A program made the position numbers and the translations under genes. The notes beneath the pieces are model-generated. The model was given only the letters and a program-made list of their open reading frames with translations. It was not told the origin of the DNA and ran no database searches. From NCBI GenBank assembly GCA_019634415.1, contig JAHQVJ010000161.1, positions 1 to 64,000 on the forward strand: a DNA stretch of 64,000 nucleotides, written 5' to 3'. This DNA is from Myxococcales bacterium (GTDB lineage: Bacteria; Myxococcota_A; UBA796; GCA-2862545). Below are positions 27,711 through 35,565 of the stretch, one piece after another; the first letter of the stretch is position 1; each line of letters opens with the position of its first letter.

Positions 27711-28823
27711 TCAGTCGCCGTCCGCAGCCAGTGGCAGGGACAGCTGTGGGCCGAGGGCCAGGATCCGTCGAGCAAGCGTCGAGAGTGCCACATCGGCTGG
27801 ATCCCTCACCACTCGGACCTCGGTGTAGTAGTCGAGGGCGCGGGGCTCCCCCTGCCCACGTACATCGTAGACGGTGCAGGTGAGCTTGCGGTGGGTGAAG
27901 GTGTGGACCACCTGGCCTCGGCGCTGAGCGACCTGCACTGCGAGCCCGCATCGCTCGGAGAAGGCGCGCACCACGCTCGGACGCAGGGCGTCGCCCTTGT
28001 CGAGCTCGAGGGAGATGGGCTCCCACATCCCTCCGAGCAGCCCGGGGGGACGGCGCCCCATCACGACACCTCCCTCGATCCGGAGCAGTCCCGCCACGCC
28101 TCGCACGAGGGTGGGCTTTCGCCGCGCGGCGCGCACGGGCAACGACTCCGGATCCTCTCCGGACGCCCGCACCACGCAGTGAGGGCGCACCGGGCATTCG
28201 GAGCACTGGGGCCGACGCGGCGTGCAGACGGTGGCCCCCAGCTCCATGAGCGCTTGGTTGAGATCTCCGTGTCGACCGCTCGCCTCGGTGGCGTCGTGCA
28301 GCTGCTGGGCCCTGGCCCACAGGGCCTTGCGCCCCTGAGTGGAGCGCGGGTCGGCGCTCCTCCCGTCGAGACGGGACAGCACCCGCTCCACGTTGCCATC
28401 CACCACGGGCGCCGAGACCCCGAAGGCGATGGAAGCCACTGCACCTGCGGTATAGGGCCCGATCCCCGGCAAGGCCTCGAGCCCTGGCACGTCCTGCGGC
28501 AGGCCGCCGTCCGCGGCGGCCTTCTGGGCACACGCCAGTAGGTTCCGCGCTCGACTGTAGTAGCCCAGGCCCGCCCACGCCTTCAGCACCTCGTCCTCCG
28601 TGGCGCGAGCGAATGCCTCGAGGGTCGGCCACATCGCGAGAAACCGCTCGAAGTAGGGCACCACCGTGTCCACGCGAGTCTGCTGGAGCATCAGCTCCGA
28701 GAGCAGCACATGGTACGGATCTCCAGCCTCTCCGCCGGGAGTCGGCCGCCAGGGCAGGCGGCGATGAGCAGCCTCGTACCAGGGTAGCAATGCGGAGACG
28801 ATCTGAGGTGCCGTAGCCGTCAT
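27711..28823 (-). CDS. mutY: A/G-specific adenine DNA glycosylase
   Basis: 370 residues. It removes adenine mispaired with 8-oxoguanine. The catalytic Glu is in SELMLQQTRVDTV, the helix-hairpin-helix is LPGIGPYTAGAVASIAFG, and the catalytic Asp is in VVDGNVERVLSRL. The iron-sulfur loop has the spacing C-x6-C-x2-C-x5-C (CTPRRPQCSECPVRPHC). The C-terminal NUDIX-like domain, which reads 8-oxoG, is present (LLGGMWEPISLE, VVHTFTHRKLTC). Confidence 0.96.
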   Translation of the reverse strand: MTATAPQIVSALLPWYEAAHRRLPWRPTPGGEAGDPYHVLLSELMLQQTRVDTVVPYFERFLAMWPTLEAFARATEDEVLKAWAGLGYYSRARNLLACAQKAAADGGLPQDVPGLEALPGIGPYTAGAVASIAFGVSAPVVDGNVERVLSRLDGRSADPRSTQGRKALWARAQQLHDATEASGRHGDLNQALMELGATVCTPRRPQCSECPVRPHCVVRASGEDPESLPVRAARRKPTLVRGVAGLLRIEGGVVMGRRPPGLLGGMWEPISLELDKGDALRPSVVRAFSERCGLAVQVAQRRGQVVHTFTHRKLTCTVYDVRGQGEPRALDYYTEVRVVRDPADVALSTLARRILALGPQLSLPLAADGD

Positions 28824-29101
28824 GGCGGCCGCGTATCACCTCGTCGAGCCAGGCTCGTCGGGGCTCTCGTGACCCCTCCGGTTGCGGCAAAGTTGTCGCG
28901 CCGAGGAGCTGGAGAAGCTGAAAACCCCTTCGCTATTGGGTCGCACAATTGGCATGGCCCTTGCTTTAGACCATGACGAATCGCGGTGCGTCGGCATGCT
29001 CCTCTGTCGGCGTACCGTACCTTTGCGACGATCCGGTGGAGGTGCCCCAGCTCTCGGGGGGGATCTGCGGCACCACCACCGGGTCCTCTCTTCCTCGCCG
29101 C
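28824..29101. other. 278-base gap holding a sigma-54 promoter and no confident gene
   Basis: No convincing protein gene. A plus-strand frame beginning at ATG 28973 reads through with some G/C third-position bias, but it runs into the antisense of the next gene and its ATG lies upstream of the predicted sigma-54 start point. The main content is the promoter element at 28950-28965. A non-coding transcript or long leader is possible. Confidence 0.4.
28950..28965 (+). promoter_or_regulatory. Sigma-54 (-24/-12) promoter element
   Basis: TGGCATG-GCCC-TTGCT matches the consensus TGGCACG-N4-TTGCA with the correct GG-to-GC spacing and one or two mismatches. Transcription would start near 28976 on the plus strand. 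Downstream it would run antisense across the small membrane-protein gene (29102-29347) to the alpha/beta hydrolase at 29394. A matching class of activator is encoded at 57581. Confidence 0.6.
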
Positions 29102-29347
29102 TCACTCGAGGAAGAGGGACCCCACCCACACGGCCACGCCCAGGCCGAACATCACCACGCCGGCGACGATGGCGCCGATGCCCGTGTTGGCCGCCAAGCT
29201 CACGTCGGATTCCGTGAACAGCTCCAAGGGGATGCCCGCGAGGGCCAGTGCGCCGAGGAAGGCTGCGAGCATGCCGAGACATCCGCAGCCACACCCTGCT
29301 CCACTGGTGATGTTGCGCAGGGCCGAGGGTTCCGGTTCCTCTTCCAT
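29102..29347 (-). CDS. Small membrane protein with CGCGC cluster
   Basis: 81 residues. A short polar N-terminus (EEEPEPSALRNI) leads to GAGCGCGCLGML, three Cys alternating with Gly at the mouth of the first helix (LGMLAAFLGALALAGIPLEL). A second helix follows (GIGAIVAGVVMFGLGVAVW). Function unknown. The Cys cluster could bind metal, be a disulfide or be acylated. An outward sigma-54 promoter lies beyond its 3' end, so an antisense transcript may cross this gene. Confidence 0.6.
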   Translation of the reverse strand: MEEEPEPSALRNITSGAGCGCGCLGMLAAFLGALALAGIPLELFTESDVSLAANTGIGAIVAGVVMFGLGVAVWVGSLFLE

Positions 29348-29393
29348 GGGGGACGGTTAACCGACAGCCCTTCCACTGGGTTGGGGGTGATGC

Positions 29394-30194
29394 ATGGAGA
29401 TCCTCGGCGATCCCGAGGCGCCACGGTCCGTTTGGTTCGTGCACGGGATCTTGGGTCAGGGGCGCAACTGGCGGAGCTTCGCGCGGCGGCTGATCGGGCC
29501 TCATGCCGATCTGAAGGCGGTCCTGCCGGATCTGCGCAATCACGGTGACCATCCGCCCACGTCGCCGCCTCACACGCTGCAGGCCGCCGCGACGGATCTC
29601 CAGGCTGCGGCCGACACCCTCGGCCCCCCGAGCGTGGTCGTCGGGCACTCCCTGGGCGGGAAGGTGGCGTTGTCGTGGCTGGCAGCAGGCACACTGCCTG
29701 CCGATACGGCCATCTGGGTGCTGGACAGCCCTCCGGGTCCCGACACCAGCAGCACCGGCATCGACGCCGACACGGATCCGGCTCGCGTCCTCCAGGCCTT
29801 GCGGGCGGTGCGAGTCCCCGCGGCGTCCCGTGAGCCGGTGCGCGCCGCACTGGCGGAGGCAGGACTACCTGCACCCATCGTCGCCTGGCTGCTCACCTCA
29901 CTGAAGCGAGGCCCCGAGGGGTGGGCCTGGGTCTACGACCTGGACGGAGTGCAGGCGATGCTCGACGACTATCGAGCGACGAATCTGTGGCCCGCGATCC
30001 TGGCGGCTCCACAGCGCGTGCAGCTGGTGCGGGCGGGTGCGTCCGATCGGTGGTCTGCCCAGCAGGTCAGCCAGGCCGAAGAGGCGGCACGCGCAGGAGC
30101 GGGCTGGCATCTGCTCGCGAACGCGGGGCATTGGGTGCACGTGGATGCCCCAGATGCCACGCTGGCGCTGCTGGCTCCTTCGGTGGGGCCCTAG
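29394..30194 (+). CDS. Alpha/beta-fold hydrolase (YbfF/esterase-like)
   Basis: 266 residues. It shows the oxyanion HG motif (VWFVHGILGQGRNW), DLRNHGDHP, the nucleophile elbow GHSLGG (Ser), and the late catalytic His in NAGHWVHVDAP. The order and size match YbfF/BioH-type carboxylesterases; substrate unknown. It may be read from the sigma-54 promoter at 28950 through a ~420-base leader, or from a nearer promoter in the 46-base divergent gap. It ends 2 bases before the convergent YdcF-like gene. Confidence 0.85.
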   Translation: MEILGDPEAPRSVWFVHGILGQGRNWRSFARRLIGPHADLKAVLPDLRNHGDHPPTSPPHTLQAAATDLQAAADTLGPPSVVVGHSLGGKVALSWLAAGTLPADTAIWVLDSPPGPDTSSTGIDADTDPARVLQALRAVRVPAASREPVRAALAEAGLPAPIVAWLLTSLKRGPEGWAWVYDLDGVQAMLDDYRATNLWPAILAAPQRVQLVRAGASDRWSAQQVSQAEEAARAGAGWHLLANAGHWVHVDAPDATLALLAPSVGP

Positions 30195-30196
30195 GG

Positions 30197-30742
30197 CTAC
30201 AGGCGGCCTGCCACGGCATGCTTGACCACGGACAGCACCTCTCGGAAGGCATGGCGCCATCGCGATCGCGTGGGTGGGGTCACGCCGACCGCCTCGGCGT
30301 CCTCGAAGAACCGGCGGAACATCCGCTGGCATCGGAAGGCGTGGTAGCTATCGGTCACCACGAGCACGCGACCAGACACGAGGCGCGCCGCGAAGGCTGC
30401 ATTCTCGTAGGTGGTCGTAGACGCACCTTCGCGCACCAAGGCCCGCTCCTCCACTCCCAGCCCCTGGCACATGCGCGCGGCAGCCTCGGCCTCGGTGATG
30501 GGGCCGTCCCCCAGCCCACCGGTGAGCACGATTCGAGGGGCTGCCCCGTCGTGGTACAGCGCCACGGCACGGCGCACGCGTCGAGCCAGGGCACCGCTGG
30601 GACGACCATCCGGCATCACGCGGCACCCGGGCACCACGATGGCGTCGTAGGGGCCTGGAGGTGCGGGGCGGTGGCCGCGCGCATCGAGCCAGATCGCGGC
30701 AACGGACCACGCCAAGGCGGCTGCGAGCACCAAGCTGATCAT
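30197..30742 (-). CDS. YdcF/SanA-family (DUF218) protein
   Basis: 181 residues. One N-terminal membrane helix (ISLVLAAALAWSVAAIWL) precedes the DUF218 fold: YDAIVVPGCRVMPDGRPSG, RIVLTGGLG, STTTYENAAFAA, VLVVTDSYHAFRCQRMF. The family (SanA, ElyC, YdcF) is tied to envelope integrity and vancomycin tolerance. The ATG overlaps the stop of the TIGR04282 gene upstream (ATGA). Confidence 0.85.
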   Translation of the reverse strand: MISLVLAAALAWSVAAIWLDARGHRPAPPGPYDAIVVPGCRVMPDGRPSGALARRVRRAVALYHDGAAPRIVLTGGLGDGPITEAEAAARMCQGLGVEERALVREGASTTTYENAAFAARLVSGRVLVVTDSYHAFRCQRMFRRFFEDAEAVGVTPPTRSRWRHAFREVLSVVKHAVAGRL

Positions 30743-31380
30743 GGCCACTCCAGCTGCTCGAGTAGCGCGGATGTGTGGGGCGCCTGCCCAGGCTGCAGCA
30801 GGCTCTTCAGGCGCTCGAGATCCGCCAGCTCGTCCACGTCGAAGTGCTCGGGTAGCTCCGCTGGCGACAGCCCATGGGTCACCAAGCGGATCCGTGTGGC
30901 TCCCCATGTGCTCGGCTGACTCCATGGCAGATCCGCGAGGAGCCCGAGCGGGCAGCGCCGCACCCCGAGTGCATAGAACCCTCCGTCTTCGGTCCGACCC
31001 AAGACGGCAGCCTTCGCGCCCAGGGAGCGCACGGCCAGCTGATACGTGTCGATGGACACGATGGGGGCATCTGCGCCCACGGCGATGGCGGCAGGGGCTA
31101 GCGTCAGCGCTCGTCGCAGCATGCGCTCCACCCGCTGCCCGAGATCTCCCGTTCCCTGATCCCAGGCAGCAACGCCGGCAGACAGACCGTGGTCCGCCGT
31201 TGGATCCGTCGTCGCGAGCACCGGCTGCACCAGCGGTGTCGCTGAGATCGCCTCGTAGGTGTCGCGCAGCATGGCACGGGCCACATGGGCCGCGGCGTCG
31301 GCCCCGATCGTGCGACCCAAGCGTGTTTTCACACGGCCGGGCTGGGGTGGTTTGGCGAACAGCAGGCAGATTACCCGCAT
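30739..31380 (-). CDS. TIGR04282 (DUF2064) glycosyltransferase-like protein
   Basis: 213 residues. Family hallmarks are the start LLFAKPPQPGRVKTRLG, the nucleotide-sugar-like loop VGADAPIVS, and DGGFYALGVR. Known as rSAM/selenodomain-associated transferase 1; a glycosyltransferase-A-like fold of undefined substrate. It overlaps the YdcF-like gene by 4 bases. Its start lies 53 bases from the divergent ECF sigma gene. Confidence 0.85.
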   Translation of the reverse strand: MRVICLLFAKPPQPGRVKTRLGRTIGADAAAHVARAMLRDTYEAISATPLVQPVLATTDPTADHGLSAGVAAWDQGTGDLGQRVERMLRRALTLAPAAIAVGADAPIVSIDTYQLAVRSLGAKAAVLGRTEDGGFYALGVRRCPLGLLADLPWSQPSTWGATRIRLVTHGLSPAELPEHFDVDELADLERLKSLLQPGQAPHTSALLEQLEWP

Positions 31381-31433
31381 CGTGGACTGGCTCCGTCGCG
31401 ACGTTTTAGGTACTAAGGCCGGCCGGAGAGTGC

Positions 31434-32069
31434 ATGTCGGGCGCCCATCGTGACGATCCTGAACGTGGACCCGGAGATCGTGCCACCGTCGAGCGCCTCC
31501 TAGCGGGAGATCGCGAGGCGTTCGCTGCCTTGGTCGACAAGCACAACGACACCATGCTCCGCGTGGCCCGAGCCATGCTCCCGAGTCGAGGTGTGGCCGA
31601 AGAGGTGGTGCAGGAGACATGGCTCGCCATCTTGAAGGGTCTGAGCCGCTTCGAGGGCCGCTCCTCCCTCAAGACGTGGATGTTCCGGATCCTCACCAAT
31701 CGAGCTCGCACGCGCGCCCGGCGCGAGGGGCGCACCACCCCCATGTCGGCCATGGGCAAGGAAGAGGAGCCGCTGGATGCCGATCGCTTCGACACGCGGG
31801 GCATGTGGCGGAACCCACCCGACGCCTGGGACGGCACACCCGAGAAGCTGGCGGTGGACAAGGAGATCGGAAGCCAGATCGAGGCGGCCATCGAAACCCT
31901 GCCTGAACGCCAGCGAATGGTGCTCGTGCTACGAGATGTGAAGGGTTGGTCGAGCCCCGAGGTGTGTAACGTGATGGAGATCAGCGAGACCAACCAGCGC
32001 GTGCTGCTCCACAGAGCGCGCGCCAAGGTTCGGAGCGTTCTCGCCCGCTACCTCGAGGGTCGATCGTGA
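31434..32069 (+). CDS. ECF-type RNA polymerase sigma factor
   Basis: 211 residues. Region 2 is clear (FAALVDKHNDTMLRVARAML, VAEEVVQETWLAILKGLSRF, SSLKTWMFRILTNRARTRAR). A ~50-residue linker follows, then region 4 (LPERQRMVLVLRDVKGWSSP, VCNVMEISETNQRVLLHRAR). It redirects polymerase to stress or envelope genes. GGAGAG precedes the ATG. The next gene, a zinc-type anti-sigma, overlaps the end, the standard arrangement for a sigma factor held inactive by its partner. Confidence 0.93.
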   Translation: MSGAHRDDPERGPGDRATVERLLAGDREAFAALVDKHNDTMLRVARAMLPSRGVAEEVVQETWLAILKGLSRFEGRSSLKTWMFRILTNRARTRARREGRTTPMSAMGKEEEPLDADRFDTRGMWRNPPDAWDGTPEKLAVDKEIGSQIEAAIETLPERQRMVLVLRDVKGWSSPEVCNVMEISETNQRVLLHRARAKVRSVLARYLEGRS

Positions 32070-32356
32070 TCATGACGCTGATGACAGCAGGGTTGTCCTG
32101 CAAGCAGGTCGGCGAGCAAGGCAGCGCCTTTCTCGACGGCGAGCTGTCGACCACCCAGTGGCTACGCTTCCGCTGGCACCTGTTGAACTGCCGCCCGTGT
32201 GCGGAGTTCCTCCGCCAGCTGGACATCACTGTCGATGCGGTGCGGTCGCTGCCCGGAGAGGAGGGTCAGCAGATGCGAGGAGAGCTGCTCGACGTGTTCG
32301 AAGAGTGGTGCGCTCAGGGCGCTCACGACCACGACGCCGAGCTCCCGGAGGAGTAG
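32066..32356 (+). CDS. Zinc-finger anti-sigma factor
   Basis: 96 residues, no membrane helix. The zf-HC2 / ZAS pattern is visible: an early Cys (LSCKQVGEQGSAFLDGELS) and H-x3-C-x2-C (WHLLNCRPC). It binds and inhibits the ECF sigma factor encoded just upstream; the ATG overlaps the sigma stop. Lack of a membrane segment suggests a cytoplasmic, possibly redox-sensitive, anti-sigma like RsrA; this is inferred. Confidence 0.82.
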   Translation: MIMTLMTAGLSCKQVGEQGSAFLDGELSTTQWLRFRWHLLNCRPCAEFLRQLDITVDAVRSLPGEEGQQMRGELLDVFEEWCAQGAHDHDAELPEE

Positions 32357-32362
32357 AGAAAG

Positions 32363-32444
32363 TAGGGGCGGAGGGAGTCGAACCCTCATGGGCGAGCCCA
32401 CTCGATTTTGAATCGAGCGCGTATACCGATTCCGCCACACCCCC
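32363..32444 (-). tRNA. tRNA-Leu (CAA)
   Basis: Class II cloverleaf. Acceptor GGGGGTG pairs with CGCCCCT (one G-T at each of positions 1-72 and 6-67). D arm GGCGGAATCGG, anticodon stem-loop CTCGA-TTCAAAA-TCGAG giving anticodon CAA (reads UUG), long variable arm with stem TGGGC/GCCCA, and T arm GAGGG-TTCGACT-CCCTC. The CCA end is not encoded. The gene lies between the anti-sigma gene and the unknown gene at 32477. Confidence 0.93.
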
Positions 32445-32476
32445 GCGCTCGCAATACGCGAACCACGACTTCATAA

Positions 32477-33244
32477 TCAGAATCGTGTGGGGAGGCTCCA
32501 TCGACCTGCGCTGTAGCGCACTCGGTGGGTGTCTTTGAGCGCGCGGAGCACGGCGGTGACCTCTGCCGGAAGGAGGTCGGGGTACCGCGACTTGGCCTGA
32601 TGGCGCACCCCAGCCACGAGCACGTGCTCCCCCAAGCCGTTCTCCGACGCTCGAGCGAGCTTCTCCAGACACAGATCCTGGATGAAGGCGCTTCGCTCGG
32701 TGTCGCCAACGGGACGGGAGCTCCCTCCTCCGCCGCCCGAGCTCCGACGAGTGCCCCGCCCCCGTCGCTCACGAGGTGCCGAGCTGGCCTCCCTCGCCAC
32801 GCCACGGCGCTTGACCTCCGCCCGCGTGACTCGCGCCTGCCGCGCGTTCAGCTCGAAGGGCGTCGGCTCCTGGCCCGACCACCGCTCCAGCAAGGTGGTG
32901 ATCCGGTCGCCGATCCGCTCGTCCCGCTCGATCTGCTCAAGCAAGATCTCCCGGAACCGATTCGGCACCCGAGCTCCCTCGAGGTCCTCGAGTTCTTCGA
33001 CGAACTCCTCGATGGGGCGACCGGAGGGAATGTCGGCGATCTGCCGCGCCACTCCTTCCACGAAGGCATCCAGCCCGCGCGCCAGCGACCGTGGACGCCC
33101 CTCGGTGTGCGCCAGCTCGATCAGGTCCATCACGTTGATGGGAGCGAGTTGCCCCAGTGGTTTGCGCAGCATCTCGCTGAGCTGGACCTCGAGGAGCGTG
33201 GGATCAGAACCTCGGATCTGTTGTACGGGAACGCGGCGATTCAC
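32477..33244 (-). CDS. Hypothetical soluble protein
   Basis: About 255 residues from GTG 33244, chosen because GGAGG lies 4 bases upstream; the frame stays open for 26 more codons. Three parts: a helical N-terminal domain (VNVMDLIELAHTEGRPRSLA, RFREILLEQIERDERIGD), a basic Gly/Ser/Arg linker (RGRGTRRSSGGGGG), and a helical C-terminal domain ending AEVTAVLRALKDTHRVRY then WSL. The last part reads like a winged-helix. No family recognised. Divergent from the adenosyltransferase gene. Confidence 0.6.
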   Translation of the reverse strand: MNRRVPVQQIRGSDPTLLEVQLSEMLRKPLGQLAPINVMDLIELAHTEGRPRSLARGLDAFVEGVARQIADIPSGRPIEEFVEELEDLEGARVPNRFREILLEQIERDERIGDRITTLLERWSGQEPTPFELNARQARVTRAEVKRRGVAREASSAPRERRGRGTRRSSGGGGGSSRPVGDTERSAFIQDLCLEKLARASENGLGEHVLVAGVRHQAKSRYPDLLPAEVTAVLRALKDTHRVRYSAGRWSLPTRF

Positions 33245-33333
33245 CGAACCTCCGATGACGGCCGCCCGAGGCGACCCGGCAACGCTCCCACGCAGTAACC
33301 CGGATACGGTGTCTGCCCCCAAGGGAGGACGTC

Positions 33334-33927
33334 GTGCGTATCACCAAGGTCTACACTCGCACGGGTGATGCAGGTTCAACCCGCCTGGTGGGGGGCGGAA
33401 AAGTGCCGAAGGACGATCCCCGCATCGAAGCCTACGGCACCGTCGACGAGCTGAACTCCGTGCTCGGAGTGGTGCGATCGTTCCTCGATACGCTTCCCAC
33501 CGACGTAGCCTCCACCCTCGACGAGATCCTGGCCTCGGTGCAGGACGACCTGTTCAACGTAGGAACCGAGCTCGCGACGCCGGCAGATGCGCGCTGGGAA
33601 GGCATGTATCGGGTGGGGTCGAGCGAGACGTCCCGGTTGGAGCAGCGAATCGACGACCTCAACGAGACGCTGCCGGCCCTGGAGGAGTTCATCCTGCCGG
33701 GCGGTGGCCGTGTGGGGGCGCTGCTGCATCAGGGTCGCACGGTGTGTCGACGTGCCGAGCGCTGCAGCCTGGCCTTGCTCGAGGTTCAGCCAGACGTGGT
33801 GGATGGCCCGATCCCCTACCTGAACCGCCTGTCGGATCTACTCTTCGTGGCAGCACGCTTCAGCGCGGTGGCGGCCGGGATCCCGGAGGTGACCTGGCGC
33901 AATCCGGCCAAGCGAGGCGACGGCTGA
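33334..33927 (+). CDS. Cob(I)alamin adenosyltransferase, PduO type
   Basis: 197 residues. It makes adenosylcobalamin from cob(I)alamin and ATP. The ATP loop is YTRTGDAGSTRLVGGGKV, with RIEAYGTVDELNSVLG, the R-x2-E-R helix (CRRAERCSLALLE) and YLNRLSDLLF. The product is the cofactor for the methylmalonyl-CoA mutase encoded at 44078-45724. No cobalamin riboswitch is seen in the ~90-base divergent upstream gap. Confidence 0.94.
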   Translation: MRITKVYTRTGDAGSTRLVGGGKVPKDDPRIEAYGTVDELNSVLGVVRSFLDTLPTDVASTLDEILASVQDDLFNVGTELATPADARWEGMYRVGSSETSRLEQRIDDLNETLPALEEFILPGGGRVGALLHQGRTVCRRAERCSLALLEVQPDVVDGPIPYLNRLSDLLFVAARFSAVAAGIPEVTWRNPAKRGDG

Positions 33928-33931
33928 CGGT

Positions 33932-34504
33932 TCATTGCTCGAAGCGGCCCATCCAGTGCAGGTTGGCCACGTTGATGACGAAGTGGGCGACGGCCGGTGC
34001 CAGCACGCCCCCGGTCTGTTGGTACAGCACCCCGAACACCAGGCCTGCGCCGAAGGCCGACACGGGCCACAGCCACAGATCCCGCTCCATGGGGACGTGT
34101 GCGCAGGCGAAGAGCAAGGCGCCGGCCCCCAACCCGAGCTGGGCCTGGATCACCGCGCGGAACAACAGCTCCTCCCCGATGGCGCTCGCCAGGGCCACGA
34201 CGATGCAGGTGGGCCACGACAGCTCGCCGAGCACCCGGGAGAGCCCCACGGCGAGGCGCTGAAACGGCTCGAGCTGTGAAGCGGCCACGCGGCTGACGAG
34301 GAGCATCACGAGTCCCACGACCACTCCGAGCGCCAGGCCGCGGCTCGGCTCGTCTCCGAGGAGCCGTCGCTCTATGGCGTAGGGCCCGCCGATGTAGTTG
34401 AGGTACGCCAGCGACCCCACCGCGACGGGGAGGTAGAACGACACCACCACGGCGTTCCAGGTCCACTCGTCGACGATGCCCTCGAAGCCGTCGTCGGCGC
34501 TCAC
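33932..34504 (-). CDS. CPBP-family intramembrane metalloprotease
   Basis: 190 residues with about five hydrophobic helices. The three family motifs are present: EELLFR (EExxxR), FACAH (FxxxH) and HFVIN (HxxxN), the metal-binding and catalytic residues of Rce1/CAAX-type proteases. The bacterial role is usually protein maturation or self-protection from peptides; the target here is unknown. GTG overlaps the stop of the upstream exported protein (GTGA), so it ends the long minus-strand run. Confidence 0.85.
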   Translation of the reverse strand: MSADDGFEGIVDEWTWNAVVVSFYLPVAVGSLAYLNYIGGPYAIERRLLGDEPSRGLALGVVVGLVMLLVSRVAASQLEPFQRLAVGLSRVLGELSWPTCIVVALASAIGEELLFRAVIQAQLGLGAGALLFACAHVPMERDLWLWPVSAFGAGLVFGVLYQQTGGVLAPAVAHFVINVANLHWMGRFEQ

Positions 34505-35508
34505 AGCTCCACACGCAGGCCTGGCATCGGCCGCGCGGAGCCGTCGAGGATCACGCCCCAGGTGAGCGTTCCTGCGCCAGCTGCCGCCAGCGCCCAGCTC
34601 ACCACCACCAACCGGTTGATGACGGGTCGAAGCTGAGTGACGCGCTCCGAGGACCCGGGGCCGTCCAGCTCGTTGTAGAGCCGCCGACGCTCCCACGCGG
34701 CAGCATAGGTGCCGCCTGCGGCGAGCCCCATGGCGACACCACCGATGATGAGCGGCGTCTTCTCCCACGGCGTCTTGCGTGACGCCTTCAGCGTGATCTC
34801 GTCCGGATCCACCGAGTTGGCCGCGCTGCGTCGCCTGGGTCGCCCCCCGGTCTCCCCTTCGGAGACAACGGGCTGTGCGTCGACCACGGCGTCGTCGCTC
34901 TCGACTTCGGCTTCGACGACGATCGGCTCCGTGGGCAGCCCGTCGATCTCGAAGGCCTCGTCGGGAAAGTCGGCACCTCCGATGGTCCAGGAGCGCACGG
35001 GTTCCACGTCGAGCTGGAGCAGATGGGGTCGACCGGGGAGCGCCGTGGGCGCATCGAGTCGTCTCCCGTCGAGGAAGGCGGGCACCTGGAAGCTCCGATC
35101 GCCAGGTGCGGTCACGGGGCGGTCCGACAGCTCCCGCTTCACCTCCTCGTAGACGGAGCGGATGGGGTGTACGGGGGGAAGATCCTCGAGCCCGTACTCG
35201 AACGTGGGCTCGACCTCGTGTGCGGACCGAAGCCATGCGACCCCGCGTCCGGAGTCACCGCCAGCGGTGTAGCCGCCTCCGATGGCTCGATAGGTGCGCC
35301 CCACGATCACGCGCGGAATCACCTGGTCCAGGCACAGCAGGCCACCGTGAAGCGCCTCGGCGCGCTCGCTCGCGCGCACGCCGTCGTCGGCCCGAAGCGA
35401 CGCCTCCACGGTGACGAGGTCGGCAAGCAGATGGTCGAGGGTGTACCGAACCGAGCAGCCGTCGTCGTCGGCCCATGCCGAAGAGGGCAGCAACGTCACG
35501 ATAGCCAC
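34501..35508 (-). CDS. Exported protein, paralogue of the adjacent upstream gene
   Basis: 335 residues from GTG 35508. A frame upstream from an ATT at 35529 would give a much better signal peptide (RTIAWIVAIVTLLPSSAWA) with GGGGGG just before it, and no ATG, GTG or TTG exists further up before a stop. The mature part is helical (YTLDHLLADLVTVEASLRA), then a beta domain (PHLLQLDVEPVRSWTIGG), an acidic/Arg linker, and two C-terminal membrane helices (TPLIIGGVAMGLAAGGTYAA, LVVVSWALAAAGAGTLTWGV). Same plan as the 35566 gene. Function unknown. Confidence 0.65.
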   Translation of the reverse strand: MAIVTLLPSSAWADDDGCSVRYTLDHLLADLVTVEASLRADDGVRASERAEALHGGLLCLDQVIPRVIVGRTYRAIGGGYTAGGDSGRGVAWLRSAHEVEPTFEYGLEDLPPVHPIRSVYEEVKRELSDRPVTAPGDRSFQVPAFLDGRRLDAPTALPGRPHLLQLDVEPVRSWTIGGADFPDEAFEIDGLPTEPIVVEAEVESDDAVVDAQPVVSEGETGGRPRRRSAANSVDPDEITLKASRKTPWEKTPLIIGGVAMGLAAGGTYAAAWERRRLYNELDGPGSSERVTQLRPVINRLVVVSWALAAAGAGTLTWGVILDGSARPMPGLRVEL

Positions 35509-35565
35509 GATCCACGCGATGGTGCGAATGAGCCCCCCGGAGCCGAGACGTGGCGGGAGCCTACC

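Noticed and set aside
28973-29100. A plus-strand reading frame (TNRGASACSSVGVPYLCDD...) that could be a small peptide or modified-peptide precursor
   Set aside because: Its ATG lies upstream of the predicted sigma-54 start, there is no ribosome-binding site, and the frame continues into the antisense of the next gene without a stop.
32363-32444. An attachment site or island border at the tRNA-Leu gene
   Set aside because: No integrase, no repeated tRNA 3' end and no change in base use nearby.
33245-33333. A cobalamin riboswitch before the adenosyltransferase
   Set aside because: The gap is under 90 bases and the B12-box pattern is not visible.
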